From DASUWK01 sp036378435 (lineage in GTDB: Bacteria > Chloroflexota > Dormibacteria > Dormibacterales > Dormibacteraceae), in contig DASUWK010000037.1 in assembly GCA_036378435.1 (NCBI GenBank), positions 1-64,000 on the forward strand: DNA of 64,000 nucleotides. Direction: 5' to 3'. The notes under the pieces were generated by a model. It had not been told where the DNA came from. It saw only the letters and a list, made by a program, of their open reading frames with translations, and ran no database searches. Positions 54,908 to 63,089 of the stretch are shown here, piece after piece; the first letter of the stretch is position 1; each line of letters opens with the position of its first letter. The position numbers were made by a program, and so were the translations under genes.

Positions 54908-57457
54908 GTGCGGGACAGAAGGTTGATGCGACGGCTGCGAGCCGCCGGGCTGGCGCTCTGCGCCGGCGCGTCTTTAGCCGCGCTGGCGGCGCTCCTCCCC
55001 GGGCCCGTTTTCGCCGACACCAGCAGCAGCGGCGTGCCGGCGGACCGGCAGGACTACGTGTCCAACACCATGAGCGACCCCTACCAGGCCTACGAGAGCG
55101 CATTCTCCGGCCAGAACCCCTCTCCCGATGCCGTCGACATCCACGTCGGCGCCAATCCGCAGCAGGCGACCTTCACCTCTTACCTCCACCTCGAGCTGGA
55201 AGCTCTGCCCGACGGCGCCAACGTCTCGTCGCTCAAGCTCACGCTCCACCCCACGGACGACCAGGTCCGGCAGCAGGAGAACGTCAACTCAGGCACCCCC
55301 AACACCAACTGCGTGCAGGGGACGCCGACCTGCAACGCGCAGCCGAACGACGCCATCATCGACGCCTTCCCGCTCAAAGTCCCCTATCCGGCGAAGTTCC
55401 CCGACAGCGACTCGCCGTCGGCGGCGCCGGCCGTCGACACCACCGGTCCTGAGGTCGTCGCCAGCTTCAACTCGCGCGACGCGAGCTGGACCTTCGAGCT
55501 GGCGCCGATGATCCCGTACTGGAAGAAGCACGGCAACACCGGGCTCGCGGTGGTGCCCGACGCCGCAGGCACCCTCGTCTCCTGGCAGGTGGGCTTCCAG
55601 CGCTCGTCGACGGAGGGCACGGCCACCTACACGCTCAGCGGCCAGTCGAGCCTGCTCCAGAGCACGGTGTTCCAGCCGACGACGACTACTACTACCGGCG
55701 CGGGCGTCGGCACCTCACTGCCGGGCCTCTCTCTGGCCCCCAAAGCGCCGTCGCAGGGCGTCAACGCCCCACCCCAGGTGGTGCAGCCGGTGGCGCCGCG
55801 CCGGATCGTCATCGCCAGCACCCCGCCGAAAGGCTGGGTTCCGATCTGGGCGCTGGTCCTGGTCGGCAGCTTCGCGGCGGCCATCGCACTGCTCGCCAAC
55901 CCGGTCTCGGCGGGCCTTGCCACCGCCGGAGGCGCGCTCGGCGGCCTGACGGGCCAGCTGCGTCTGCATCCGCGGATGTTCGCCATCGCTGGCGTGCTGC
56001 TGGTCTGGAGCTCGACGGTGGCCGTCTACGGAAACACGATCGGCAAGCAGGTGTTCAGCCCCACCGTGGTGTCGGAGAACGAGGCTCCTGGCACCACCAC
56101 CAGTACCGCGAACAACCCGTCCGGCAACGCGCCCGGAACCACGGCGAGCGGGGCCGCCGGCAGCGGCAGTGTGAGCGGCGCCGCGGCTGCGTCCGCGGCG
56201 CAGGCCCAGCAGTACGCGAACAGCCCCAACCCACCCTCGGCGAACCTGTTCACCAGCGACCAGGAAGGGGTCGGGATGACCGACAAGACGATCCAGCTCT
56301 GCGCGCACGCAGCGCTGACCTTCGGCCCCGCCTTCAACATCGGCGCGTCCGACCTGAACGTGTTCTGGCAGATGGTCAACGCGCAGGGCGGCGTCTGGGG
56401 CCGCAAGCTCGTGCAGCCCGGGGGCGCGGACGGCATCTCGGTGCAGGACGACGGCTACCAGCCCAGCAAGGCGGTCGCCGCCGCCCAGGCGTGCGCAGAC
56501 CAGTCAGGTGGCGACTTCTTCCTGCTCGGCGGGATCGGCTTCGACCAGATCCCGGCCGTGAGGGTGTGGGCAGAGCAGCACCACATGCTCTACGTCCATC
56601 ACATCGCCCTCGAGTCGGGCTCGGACGGACTGCGCTACAGCTTCACGATGCTGCCGCCGCTGGAGACGGTCGGCCAGCAGTTCGCCCAGTACTACGTCGC
56701 CAACTACGCCGGCCAGAAGCTCGGCATCATCGAGCGGAACAGTTCCAACTGGGAGGCGGGCGCCAACACCTTCAAGCAGTACCTGAAGGACAACGGCTAC
56801 GGCCAGGACATCGTCGACGACGAGTTCGTCAACAACAACCAGGGCCAGTACTCCGGCCAGATCGCCAACCTGCAGGCCAAGGGCGCGCAGGTGGTGCTGA
56901 TCTGGGAGAACGCGCTGGCGGCCGAGCAGATCATCCAGCAGTCGGACCAGCAGCAGTACCACCCGTACTGGGTCGGCTTTCCGTTCAACCTCACCCTCCA
57001 GACCCTCGCGCAGGCCGGCGTCTCCACGGCGAACCTGCAGAAGTACTCAGGCATGGTCCCGTGGCCCGCCTACACCTGTAAATCGCAGCGCGGGTCGAGC
57101 AGCGCCTTCTCCGCCTACCAGTCCGAGATCGACCAGTTCGAGGCGGCCTACGCGAAGTACGACAGCCAGGCGAACCTTTGCGGGGTCGGCGGCGACCTGC
57201 TGTTCGGCACCTGGGAGGCATGGCGGCAGGTCTACGACCTGCTCTACCAATGCGGCCGCAACTGCACCCGCGACAAGATCGCCGGCCTGATGCTGAGCGG
57301 CTACCACGCCACTGTAGGCGCGAACTGCCCGGTCGACTTCTCGACCGGCGACCACCACCACGGCGGTTACGACGAGGACATCTACCACGTCGTCGTCATC
57401 AACAACACACCCGTCTTCGCCAACACGCCGCCCCTCTGCCGCCGGGACATCACATGA
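54908..57457 (+). CDS. Membrane-anchored periplasmic-binding protein with N-terminal beta domain
   Basis: This is an 849-residue protein of unusual build. The signal peptide ends near VFADTSS. Residues ~45-255 are a beta-rich DNRLRE-like domain (TSYLHLELEALPDGANVSSLKLTLHPT, SWTFELAPMIPYW, SWQVGFQRSS). Two membrane helices follow (WVPIWALVLVGSFAAAIALLA, about 308-330, and MFAIAGVLLVWSSTVAVYG, about 357-376), then a Ser/Thr/Gly/Ala linker. Residues ~455-849 are a branched-chain-type substrate-binding fold (FNIGASDLNVFWQMVNAQGGVWGRKL, FFLLGGIGFDQIPAVRVWAEQH, LGIIERNSSNWEAG). It presumably delivers ligand to LivHMGF. GTG start with GGGAGG. Confidence 0.85.
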   Translation: MRDRRLMRRLRAAGLALCAGASLAALAALLPGPVFADTSSSGVPADRQDYVSNTMSDPYQAYESAFSGQNPSPDAVDIHVGANPQQATFTSYLHLELEALPDGANVSSLKLTLHPTDDQVRQQENVNSGTPNTNCVQGTPTCNAQPNDAIIDAFPLKVPYPAKFPDSDSPSAAPAVDTTGPEVVASFNSRDASWTFELAPMIPYWKKHGNTGLAVVPDAAGTLVSWQVGFQRSSTEGTATYTLSGQSSLLQSTVFQPTTTTTTGAGVGTSLPGLSLAPKAPSQGVNAPPQVVQPVAPRRIVIASTPPKGWVPIWALVLVGSFAAAIALLANPVSAGLATAGGALGGLTGQLRLHPRMFAIAGVLLVWSSTVAVYGNTIGKQVFSPTVVSENEAPGTTTSTANNPSGNAPGTTASGAAGSGSVSGAAAASAAQAQQYANSPNPPSANLFTSDQEGVGMTDKTIQLCAHAALTFGPAFNIGASDLNVFWQMVNAQGGVWGRKLVQPGGADGISVQDDGYQPSKAVAAAQACADQSGGDFFLLGGIGFDQIPAVRVWAEQHHMLYVHHIALESGSDGLRYSFTMLPPLETVGQQFAQYYVANYAGQKLGIIERNSSNWEAGANTFKQYLKDNGYGQDIVDDEFVNNNQGQYSGQIANLQAKGAQVVLIWENALAAEQIIQQSDQQQYHPYWVGFPFNLTLQTLAQAGVSTANLQKYSGMVPWPAYTCKSQRGSSSAFSAYQSEIDQFEAAYAKYDSQANLCGVGGDLLFGTWEAWRQVYDLLYQCGRNCTRDKIAGLMLSGYHATVGANCPVDFSTGDHHHGGYDEDIYHVVVINNTPVFANTPPLCRRDIT

Positions 57458-58638
57458 CGCGCATCGCGCGCGGGCTCGCCCTGGCGATCGCGGTCACGGG
57501 CGTCACCGGGTTCGCGATGACGCGCGTCCACGCCGCGTCAGACCTGGCGCCGGGGTGCTTCGCGATCGTCAGCGGCGCCCACGTCGTGGAGGGCGCGCAG
57601 GGCTGGTCGGACGCGTACCCAGGCACGACCTGGAAGCGCAGCTACTGCCTGCATCTCCCCGCGGGAAGCACGACCACGGCAGGCATGCCGCTCGTCGTGG
57701 TGCTGCACGGCTGCACCACGTGGGCGCCGACCGCCGCTTATGAGACGCACTTCAACGCCGTGGGCGACCGCCACCATTTCGCGGTGCTCTATCCGCAGCA
57801 GAGCGGCAGCTTCAGCGCGGACGGGCCCACGTCGCACCCCTACGACGGGAACGGGAGCTATTGCTGGAACTGGTTCCTGCCGGACCAGCTGCAGCGGGAG
57901 TCGCCGGAGCCGTGGCTGCTGCACAACCTGACCGAGAACGTGATCAGCCGGTACGGCCTCGACCGCCGCCGCATCTACGTGATCGGTATCTCGGCAGGCG
58001 GCGCCGAGGCCAACAACCTGGCGGTGCTATACCCCGAGCTCTTCAGCGCCGTTGGGGTGCTGGCCGGCTGCGAGTATGCCGGCGCGCCGTGCCTGGGCTC
58101 GCACTCGGCGGCACCGCCGCAGGCGTCGGGCTATCTCGCCTACCAGGCATCCGAGGGCCACGCGCGCCCGGTCCCGTTCCTGGTCGAGAACGGCGACGCG
58201 GACCCGGTGGTGCCGGTCCAGAACGCCTACGACGACGTGCTGCAGTGGCAGACGTATGACGCGCTTGCCGCAGGCCGCTCGCCCTCGATCGCCGCGCCCT
58301 GCGCCGTAACCAACTGGACGCCGAGCCCGAGCTCGATTCAGCCGACGGACCCCAACGACCCACTCAACACCCCGGACGTGCCGCACGCCTACACGACGCT
58401 GTACTACTCGGCTGACGGGACCGTCTGCGCACCCAGCGCCCGCGATTTCGGCCAGCTGATAGTCGTCCACGGCATGTGGCACCAGTGGCCCGGCGGCGGG
58501 CCCCGCCGCGAGTACACGACCGAGGACGGCAACTGGGACATCTGGGGCGACCCGCTCGGACCTGACATCACCAACATCGCCTGGCAGTTCTTCGCCACCC
58601 ACCCGTGCCGGCTCCGGCGCGGCGTTTGCGTGGCCTGA
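57454..58638 (+). CDS. Secreted PHB-depolymerase/feruloyl-esterase-type hydrolase
   Basis: This is a 394-residue secreted esterase. After a signal peptide (LALAIAVTGVTGFAMTRVHAASD) it shows the Esterase_PHB layout: LVVVLHGCTTWAPTAAYETHFNAVGDRHHFAVLYPQQ, nucleophile Ser in VIGISAGGAEANNLAVLYPELFSAVGV, Asp in ENGDADPVVPVQNA and His in VVHGMWHQWPGG. YCWNWF is typical of the family. Substrates include polyhydroxybutyrate, acetylated or feruloylated polymers. It overlaps the binding-protein gene (ATGA) and livH (TGATG), so esterase and importer are made together. Confidence 0.87.
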   Translation: MTRIARGLALAIAVTGVTGFAMTRVHAASDLAPGCFAIVSGAHVVEGAQGWSDAYPGTTWKRSYCLHLPAGSTTTAGMPLVVVLHGCTTWAPTAAYETHFNAVGDRHHFAVLYPQQSGSFSADGPTSHPYDGNGSYCWNWFLPDQLQRESPEPWLLHNLTENVISRYGLDRRRIYVIGISAGGAEANNLAVLYPELFSAVGVLAGCEYAGAPCLGSHSAAPPQASGYLAYQASEGHARPVPFLVENGDADPVVPVQNAYDDVLQWQTYDALAAGRSPSIAAPCAVTNWTPSPSSIQPTDPNDPLNTPDVPHAYTTLYYSADGTVCAPSARDFGQLIVVHGMWHQWPGGGPRREYTTEDGNWDIWGDPLGPDITNIAWQFFATHPCRLRRGVCVA

Positions 58639-59537
58639 TGGTCGAAGCCCTCGTCATCGGCCTGGTCAAGGGCGCCATCTACGGCCTGATCGCGCTCGGG
58701 CTGGTGATGGTCTACAAGGGCTCGCGCGTCCTCAACTTCGCGCAGGCCGAGATCGGCGGCGCGGGGCTCTACCTGACTTACATCCTCATGCACCACTTCA
58801 ACCTGCCCTGGGTGCCCGCCGCGCTGGTCACGATCGCGGCGGCAGCCGCGGTAGGCATCGGCTTTGAGCGCTTCTTCGTCCGGCCGATGGGCGACGCGCC
58901 GCGGCTCACGGTCGCGGTCGCGACGGTCGGCCTGTTCACGCTGCTGCTGGCCGCCGAGGCCTACTTCTTCGGGCCCTCGCCGGTGTTCATCAAGCCGCCG
59001 ATCGCGGGGACCGGTCCCGAGATCGCAGGCTTCTATGTCGGCCCGACCGAGCTGCTCAGCTTCGGCGTGATCGCGGTTCTGGCCGCGGGTCTGGCCGGGT
59101 TCCTCCGCTACACCGACTTCGGGCTCGGCGTGCTCGCCAGCGCCCAGGACCCGGTCGCCGTGCGCCTGGTCGGCATTCCGCTGAGCCGGCTCAGCATGTT
59201 CACCTGGGGCACGGCGGGTGCGATCAGCGCCATCGCGGCGCTGTTCATCGAGCCGCAGATCGGCGTCATCTCGCCGGGAACGATCGGGGAGCCGCTCTTC
59301 CTCGGCGGCCTGGCGGCGGCCCTGCTCGGCGGGCTGGACAGCCTGGAGGGCGCCTTCCTGGGCGGCATGCTGGTCGGCGTCGTCGAGGCTGAGGTCGAGC
59401 ACGTCGCGCAGGCAGCTGCGCTGCCGGGCCTCTCGGCGCTGGTGCTGTTCGCGATCGTCCTCGGCGTGCTCCTGCTCAGGCCGCAAGGCCTTTTGGGCAC
59501 TCTCCGCGGCCGGGCGGAGATGGGGACGGCGCAGTGA
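58638..59537 (+). CDS. livH: Branched-chain-type ABC transporter permease LivH
   Basis: This 299-residue permease has about eight membrane segments. Family phrases: VKGAIYGLIALGLVMVYKGSRVLNFAQAEIGG, DPVAVRLVGIPLSRLSMFTWGTAGAISAIAALF (the EAA-like loop) and LGGLDSLEGAFLGGMLVGVVEA. It forms the membrane pore with LivM. ATG overlaps the esterase stop. In this cluster the cargo need not be an amino acid; many Liv-type systems import carboxylic acids or aromatics. Confidence 0.92.
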   Translation: MVEALVIGLVKGAIYGLIALGLVMVYKGSRVLNFAQAEIGGAGLYLTYILMHHFNLPWVPAALVTIAAAAAVGIGFERFFVRPMGDAPRLTVAVATVGLFTLLLAAEAYFFGPSPVFIKPPIAGTGPEIAGFYVGPTELLSFGVIAVLAAGLAGFLRYTDFGLGVLASAQDPVAVRLVGIPLSRLSMFTWGTAGAISAIAALFIEPQIGVISPGTIGEPLFLGGLAAALLGGLDSLEGAFLGGMLVGVVEAEVEHVAQAAALPGLSALVLFAIVLGVLLLRPQGLLGTLRGRAEMGTAQ

Positions 59538-61429
59538 GCGCAGCAGCGCGCAGCCCTCTGCTGACCCCTCGCCGCAGCAACGTGCTGCTGGTCCTCGCCT
59601 TCTGCCTGATCGCGCCGACGGTCATCGGCGGCTCGGTCGGCAGCGAGACCGGCCTCGGGCTCTCCAAGCTCTTCACCGGCACTCACGCCCTGATCCTGTC
59701 CGAGGCCGCCGCGGTCGCCATCGCGGCGCTGTCCCTGAACCTGCTGATCGGCTACGCGGGCCAGATGTCCCTCGGCCAGGCCGGCCTGCTGGGGGCCGGC
59801 GCGTTCGCCTGCGGCGTGGTGACGCAGAAGCTCGGGCTGCCCTTCTGGATCGGCATTCCGGCTGGCGCCCTCACGTCCGCGATCCTCGCCCTGGTCATCG
59901 GCTTCCCCGCGCTGCGCGTGCGCGGGTTGTACCTGGCCATGGTGACGATCGCCTTCGGGTACGCGATGTACAGCTCGGTCCTGCGTCTCGACCTGTTCAC
60001 CGGCGGTTCGGCAGGGCTTGAGCTGCAGCGGCGCCTCTGGGGCGACCGGTCGCTGACCGAATACGCCGACTGGCTGGCCGTGCCGCTGGTCTGCCTCGTG
60101 ATCGCGTGGCTCGTGGACCAGAACGTCACCCGCAGCCGGCTGGGCCGCGCCTTCCGCGCCATCCGCGAGAACGAGGCCGTCGCGCAGGCGTTCGGCATCG
60201 ACGTCGCCCGCTACAAGCTCTATGCCTTCGTGCTCTCCGGCGCCCTGGCCGGGGCGGCCGGCGCCCTCTATGGCTCGGCGATCGGCTTCGTCAACTCCGA
60301 GACCTTCCCCTTCCTGCTCTCGCTCGGGATCGTGATCATGGTCGTCGTCGGCGGTCTCGGCTCGCGCCTCTGGACGGCGGTCGCCGCCTTCGCCTTCTTT
60401 CTCTTCCCTTCCTGGCTGGACGCGATCCCGCTCCCGTTCTTCCACGGCCTGGACGGGATGATCGGGGCAGGGCTCCTGATGTATACGGTCGCCCGTCATC
60501 CGGGCGGCTTCGCCTCCGTCGTCGCTGAAATCCGCGAACGCCGGCGCCGCCGCGGGCAGGCCGCCGGCGACGAGGACCCACCGATGCCGAAGCTCCCGCA
60601 GCTGCCGCGGCCCGCCGAGCTCGCTCCCGACCGGCCGCAGGCGGACGCCGAAGTGCCGGTGCTGGACGCGCGCGAGATCCAGGTGCGGTTCGGCGGCTTG
60701 GTGGCCGTCGACGGCGCCTCGCTCACCGTGCCGCGCGGGCAGATCGTGGGCCTGATCGGCCCCAACGGGGCGGGCAAGACAACGCTCTTCAACGCGATCT
60801 CGGGCCTCCTGCGTCCGACGTCGGGGCAGGTGATCCTCAACGGGCGCGACGTGTCTGCGCTGCCGGCGCACAAGCGTGCGCAGATGGGCATCGCGCGCAC
60901 CTTCCAGCAGATCGGCCTGGCGCGGGACCAGAGCGTGCTCGAGAACATGCTGCTGGCGCAGCACCTGCTCGCCGGGTATGCGCCGGGCGAAGCGCTTCTG
61001 CGGACGCCGCGCGTCGCCCAGCGCGAGCGAGAGCTCGAGGAGCGCGCCCGCCGCGCGATCGACGCCCTCGGCTTCGGCGGCCGCGAGGACGTGCCGGTGA
61101 AGAGCCTGTCTCATGGGCAGCAGCGCATCCTCGAGGTCGGCGCCACCCTCTTGTCCGACCCCGAGCTGCTGATGCTCGACGAGCCGTCGGCCGGGATGTC
61201 GCCGGCCGCGGCCGAGAACCTGGCCGAGCGCCTACGGGACCTGCGCGACGTCCTCGGCCGCACGGTGCTCCTGATCGAGCACCACGTGCCGCTGGTGCTC
61301 GACGTCTGCGACTACGTCTACGTCCTCAACTTCGGCCAGGTGCTCGCCAAGGGCACGCCCGACGAGATCCTCGCCCACCCCGACGTCGTCGGCGCCTACC
61401 TCGGCGAGTCCTTGGAGGTCGCGGTATGA
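59534..61429 (+). CDS. Fused LivM permease – LivG ATPase
   Basis: This 631-residue chain joins two usually separate parts. Residues ~1-340 are the LivM permease (LNLLIGYAGQMSLGQAGLLGAGAFACG, FRAIRENEAVAQAFGIDVARYKLYAFVLSGALAGAAGALYG). An Arg/Pro-rich linker spans ~341-385. Residues ~390-631 are LivG: FGGLVAVDGASLTVPRGQIVGLIGPNGAGKTTLFNAISG (Walker A), SLSHGQQRILEVGATLL (signature) and LLMLDEPSAGMSP (Walker B). GTG overlaps the livH stop. The fusion tethers one ATPase to one permease, leaving LivF as the free partner. Confidence 0.93.
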   Translation: MSAAARSPLLTPRRSNVLLVLAFCLIAPTVIGGSVGSETGLGLSKLFTGTHALILSEAAAVAIAALSLNLLIGYAGQMSLGQAGLLGAGAFACGVVTQKLGLPFWIGIPAGALTSAILALVIGFPALRVRGLYLAMVTIAFGYAMYSSVLRLDLFTGGSAGLELQRRLWGDRSLTEYADWLAVPLVCLVIAWLVDQNVTRSRLGRAFRAIRENEAVAQAFGIDVARYKLYAFVLSGALAGAAGALYGSAIGFVNSETFPFLLSLGIVIMVVVGGLGSRLWTAVAAFAFFLFPSWLDAIPLPFFHGLDGMIGAGLLMYTVARHPGGFASVVAEIRERRRRRGQAAGDEDPPMPKLPQLPRPAELAPDRPQADAEVPVLDAREIQVRFGGLVAVDGASLTVPRGQIVGLIGPNGAGKTTLFNAISGLLRPTSGQVILNGRDVSALPAHKRAQMGIARTFQQIGLARDQSVLENMLLAQHLLAGYAPGEALLRTPRVAQRERELEERARRAIDALGFGGREDVPVKSLSHGQQRILEVGATLLSDPELLMLDEPSAGMSPAAAENLAERLRDLRDVLGRTVLLIEHHVPLVLDVCDYVYVLNFGQVLAKGTPDEILAHPDVVGAYLGESLEVAV

Positions 61430-62214
61430 GCGCGGTCTTACCGCTGGCCGACCCCGCGCCGCCGCTCCTACGCGCCGAGTCGCTGGTCACCGGCTTCGGT
61501 TCGCACGCCGTCCTCCACGGCCTCGACATCGAGGTGCGGGACGGCGAGATCGCGGGCATCTTCGGCCTGAACGGCGCCGGCAAGAGCGTGACGATGAAAG
61601 CGCTGGCCGGCCTCCAGCCCGTGTGGTCGGGCCGCGTCCTGCTGGACGGGCGCGATGTCACGCGCGTCATTCCGGAGGACCGGGTGGGCCTCGGCATCGG
61701 CAACATCCCTCAGGGCCGGCAGGTCTTCTCGGAGCTCACCGTCGAGGAGAACCTGCGGCTGGGCGCCTACCGCCTGCGCCGGCGAAACCGCGGCCGCTAC
61801 GCAGCGCTGCTCGAGAGCGTCTACGAGCGCTTCCCGGTGCTCGGCAGCCGCCGGCGGCAGACCGCTGGAACCATGTCGGGCGGCGAGCAGGCGTCGCTGG
61901 CCGTCGGCCGCGCGCTGATGTCCGAGCCGCGCCTGCTGCTGGTGGACGAGCCGTCGGCAGGACTGGCGCCGAAGGTGATCGAGAGCGTTTTCCAGGCGCT
62001 CCACGACCTGAACCGCGAGGGTCTCACGATCCTGCTCGTCGAGCAGAACGTCACCTTCGGTCTGAAGCTCGTGCACACGGCGCACCTGCTGCGGACGGGC
62101 AGGGTCGTCTACAGCGGCGAGGTCGGCAGTCTGGATCGAGAAAGGGTCGTGCGGGAGCTGGGAATCGGCCGCTTGATCGGCGGCGTGGGACAGGGACAAG
62201 GAGACGCGAAATGA
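61426..62214 (+). CDS. livF: Branched-chain-type ABC transporter ATPase LivF
   Basis: This is a 262-residue ATPase. Walker A is FGLNGAGKSVTMKAL, signature TMSGGEQASLAVGRALM, Walker B LLLVDEPSAGLAPKVIE and H-loop LLVEQNV. GNIPQGRQVFSELTVEENLRLG is the LivF-type Q-loop stretch. It pairs with the LivG half of the preceding fusion. ATG overlaps its stop (ATGA). Confidence 0.93.
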   Translation: MSAVLPLADPAPPLLRAESLVTGFGSHAVLHGLDIEVRDGEIAGIFGLNGAGKSVTMKALAGLQPVWSGRVLLDGRDVTRVIPEDRVGLGIGNIPQGRQVFSELTVEENLRLGAYRLRRRNRGRYAALLESVYERFPVLGSRRRQTAGTMSGGEQASLAVGRALMSEPRLLLVDEPSAGLAPKVIESVFQALHDLNREGLTILLVEQNVTFGLKLVHTAHLLRTGRVVYSGEVGSLDRERVVRELGIGRLIGGVGQGQGDAK

Positions 62215-63089
62215 CGGGAGAGGACTTCGACCTGCAGCTGCCCTCGGGGCGGCTTCACCTGCGGCGCTTCGGCTCGGCGGAGGCGCCGCTAGCGCTGTGC
62301 GTGCCCGGCATCTCCGCCAACCTCTGCGGCTTCGACTACCTGGGCGAGCGCCTGGGCGGGGCCGCGCTGCAGGTGGTCGCGGTCGATCTGCGCGGCCGCG
62401 GGCTGAGCGAGGTCACGCCGCCGGGCACTTACGGGCCCAAGTCGCACGCCACCGACCTCCTGGCGATCGCGGACGCGCTCGGGGCGGACCGCTTTTCGCT
62501 GATCGGCCAGTCGTCGGGCGCGCTGATCTCGATGCTCGTCGCGCGGCAGGCCGGCGACCGAGTCGAGCGAGTCGCTTTGCTCGACCTCTGCGGCGCTCCG
62601 GACGACGCCTCTGTAGTGCCGGTCGAGGCGGCCATCCAGCGGCTGGACGCCGTCTTCCCGTCGGTCGACGGATACATCGAGCTCTTCCGCAGCCGCGGCG
62701 TCATCTCGGATTGGAGCGAGTACTGGGAGCGCTACCTGCGCTATGAGCTGAAACCGGTCGAGGGAGGCGTCCGGGCTCGGAGCGAGTACACCGCCGTCTG
62801 GGAGGACCACTGCTGGCACAAGGGGATGCTCACCTTCGGCGACGACTCCGCGATCTACCGGCTCTGGCAGTACCTCACGATGCCGGTCCTGCTTCTCTAC
62901 GCGCAGCGCGAGATCATTCCCGGCTTCGGGTACATCACCCCGCCGCGTGAATGGGAGCGCTTCCCCGCCGAGGTGCCGACCGCGCGGGCCGTGGGCGTCG
63001 ACGCCAACCATTACGAGATCTCCACGCACGACTCGAGCGCGCGCGCGATGGCCGACTTCTTTCAGGTCGCGGTCACGGCCGGCAGGTGA
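62211..63089 (+). CDS. Cytosolic alpha/beta-hydrolase of the transport cluster
   Basis: This 292-residue protein has no signal peptide. Features: LALCVPGISANLCGFDYLGERL, VAVDLRGRGLSEVTPPGTYGPKSHATDLLAIADAL, nucleophile Ser in LIGQSSGALISML, and a C-terminal His in VDANHYEIS. The acid residue is less obvious (YAQREIIPGFG has Glu/Arg rather than a clear Asp). It could split an ester or dimer brought in by the transporter. ATG overlaps the livF stop; the next gene overlaps its end as GTGA. Confidence 0.85.
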   Translation: MTGEDFDLQLPSGRLHLRRFGSAEAPLALCVPGISANLCGFDYLGERLGGAALQVVAVDLRGRGLSEVTPPGTYGPKSHATDLLAIADALGADRFSLIGQSSGALISMLVARQAGDRVERVALLDLCGAPDDASVVPVEAAIQRLDAVFPSVDGYIELFRSRGVISDWSEYWERYLRYELKPVEGGVRARSEYTAVWEDHCWHKGMLTFGDDSAIYRLWQYLTMPVLLLYAQREIIPGFGYITPPREWERFPAEVPTARAVGVDANHYEISTHDSSARAMADFFQVAVTAGR

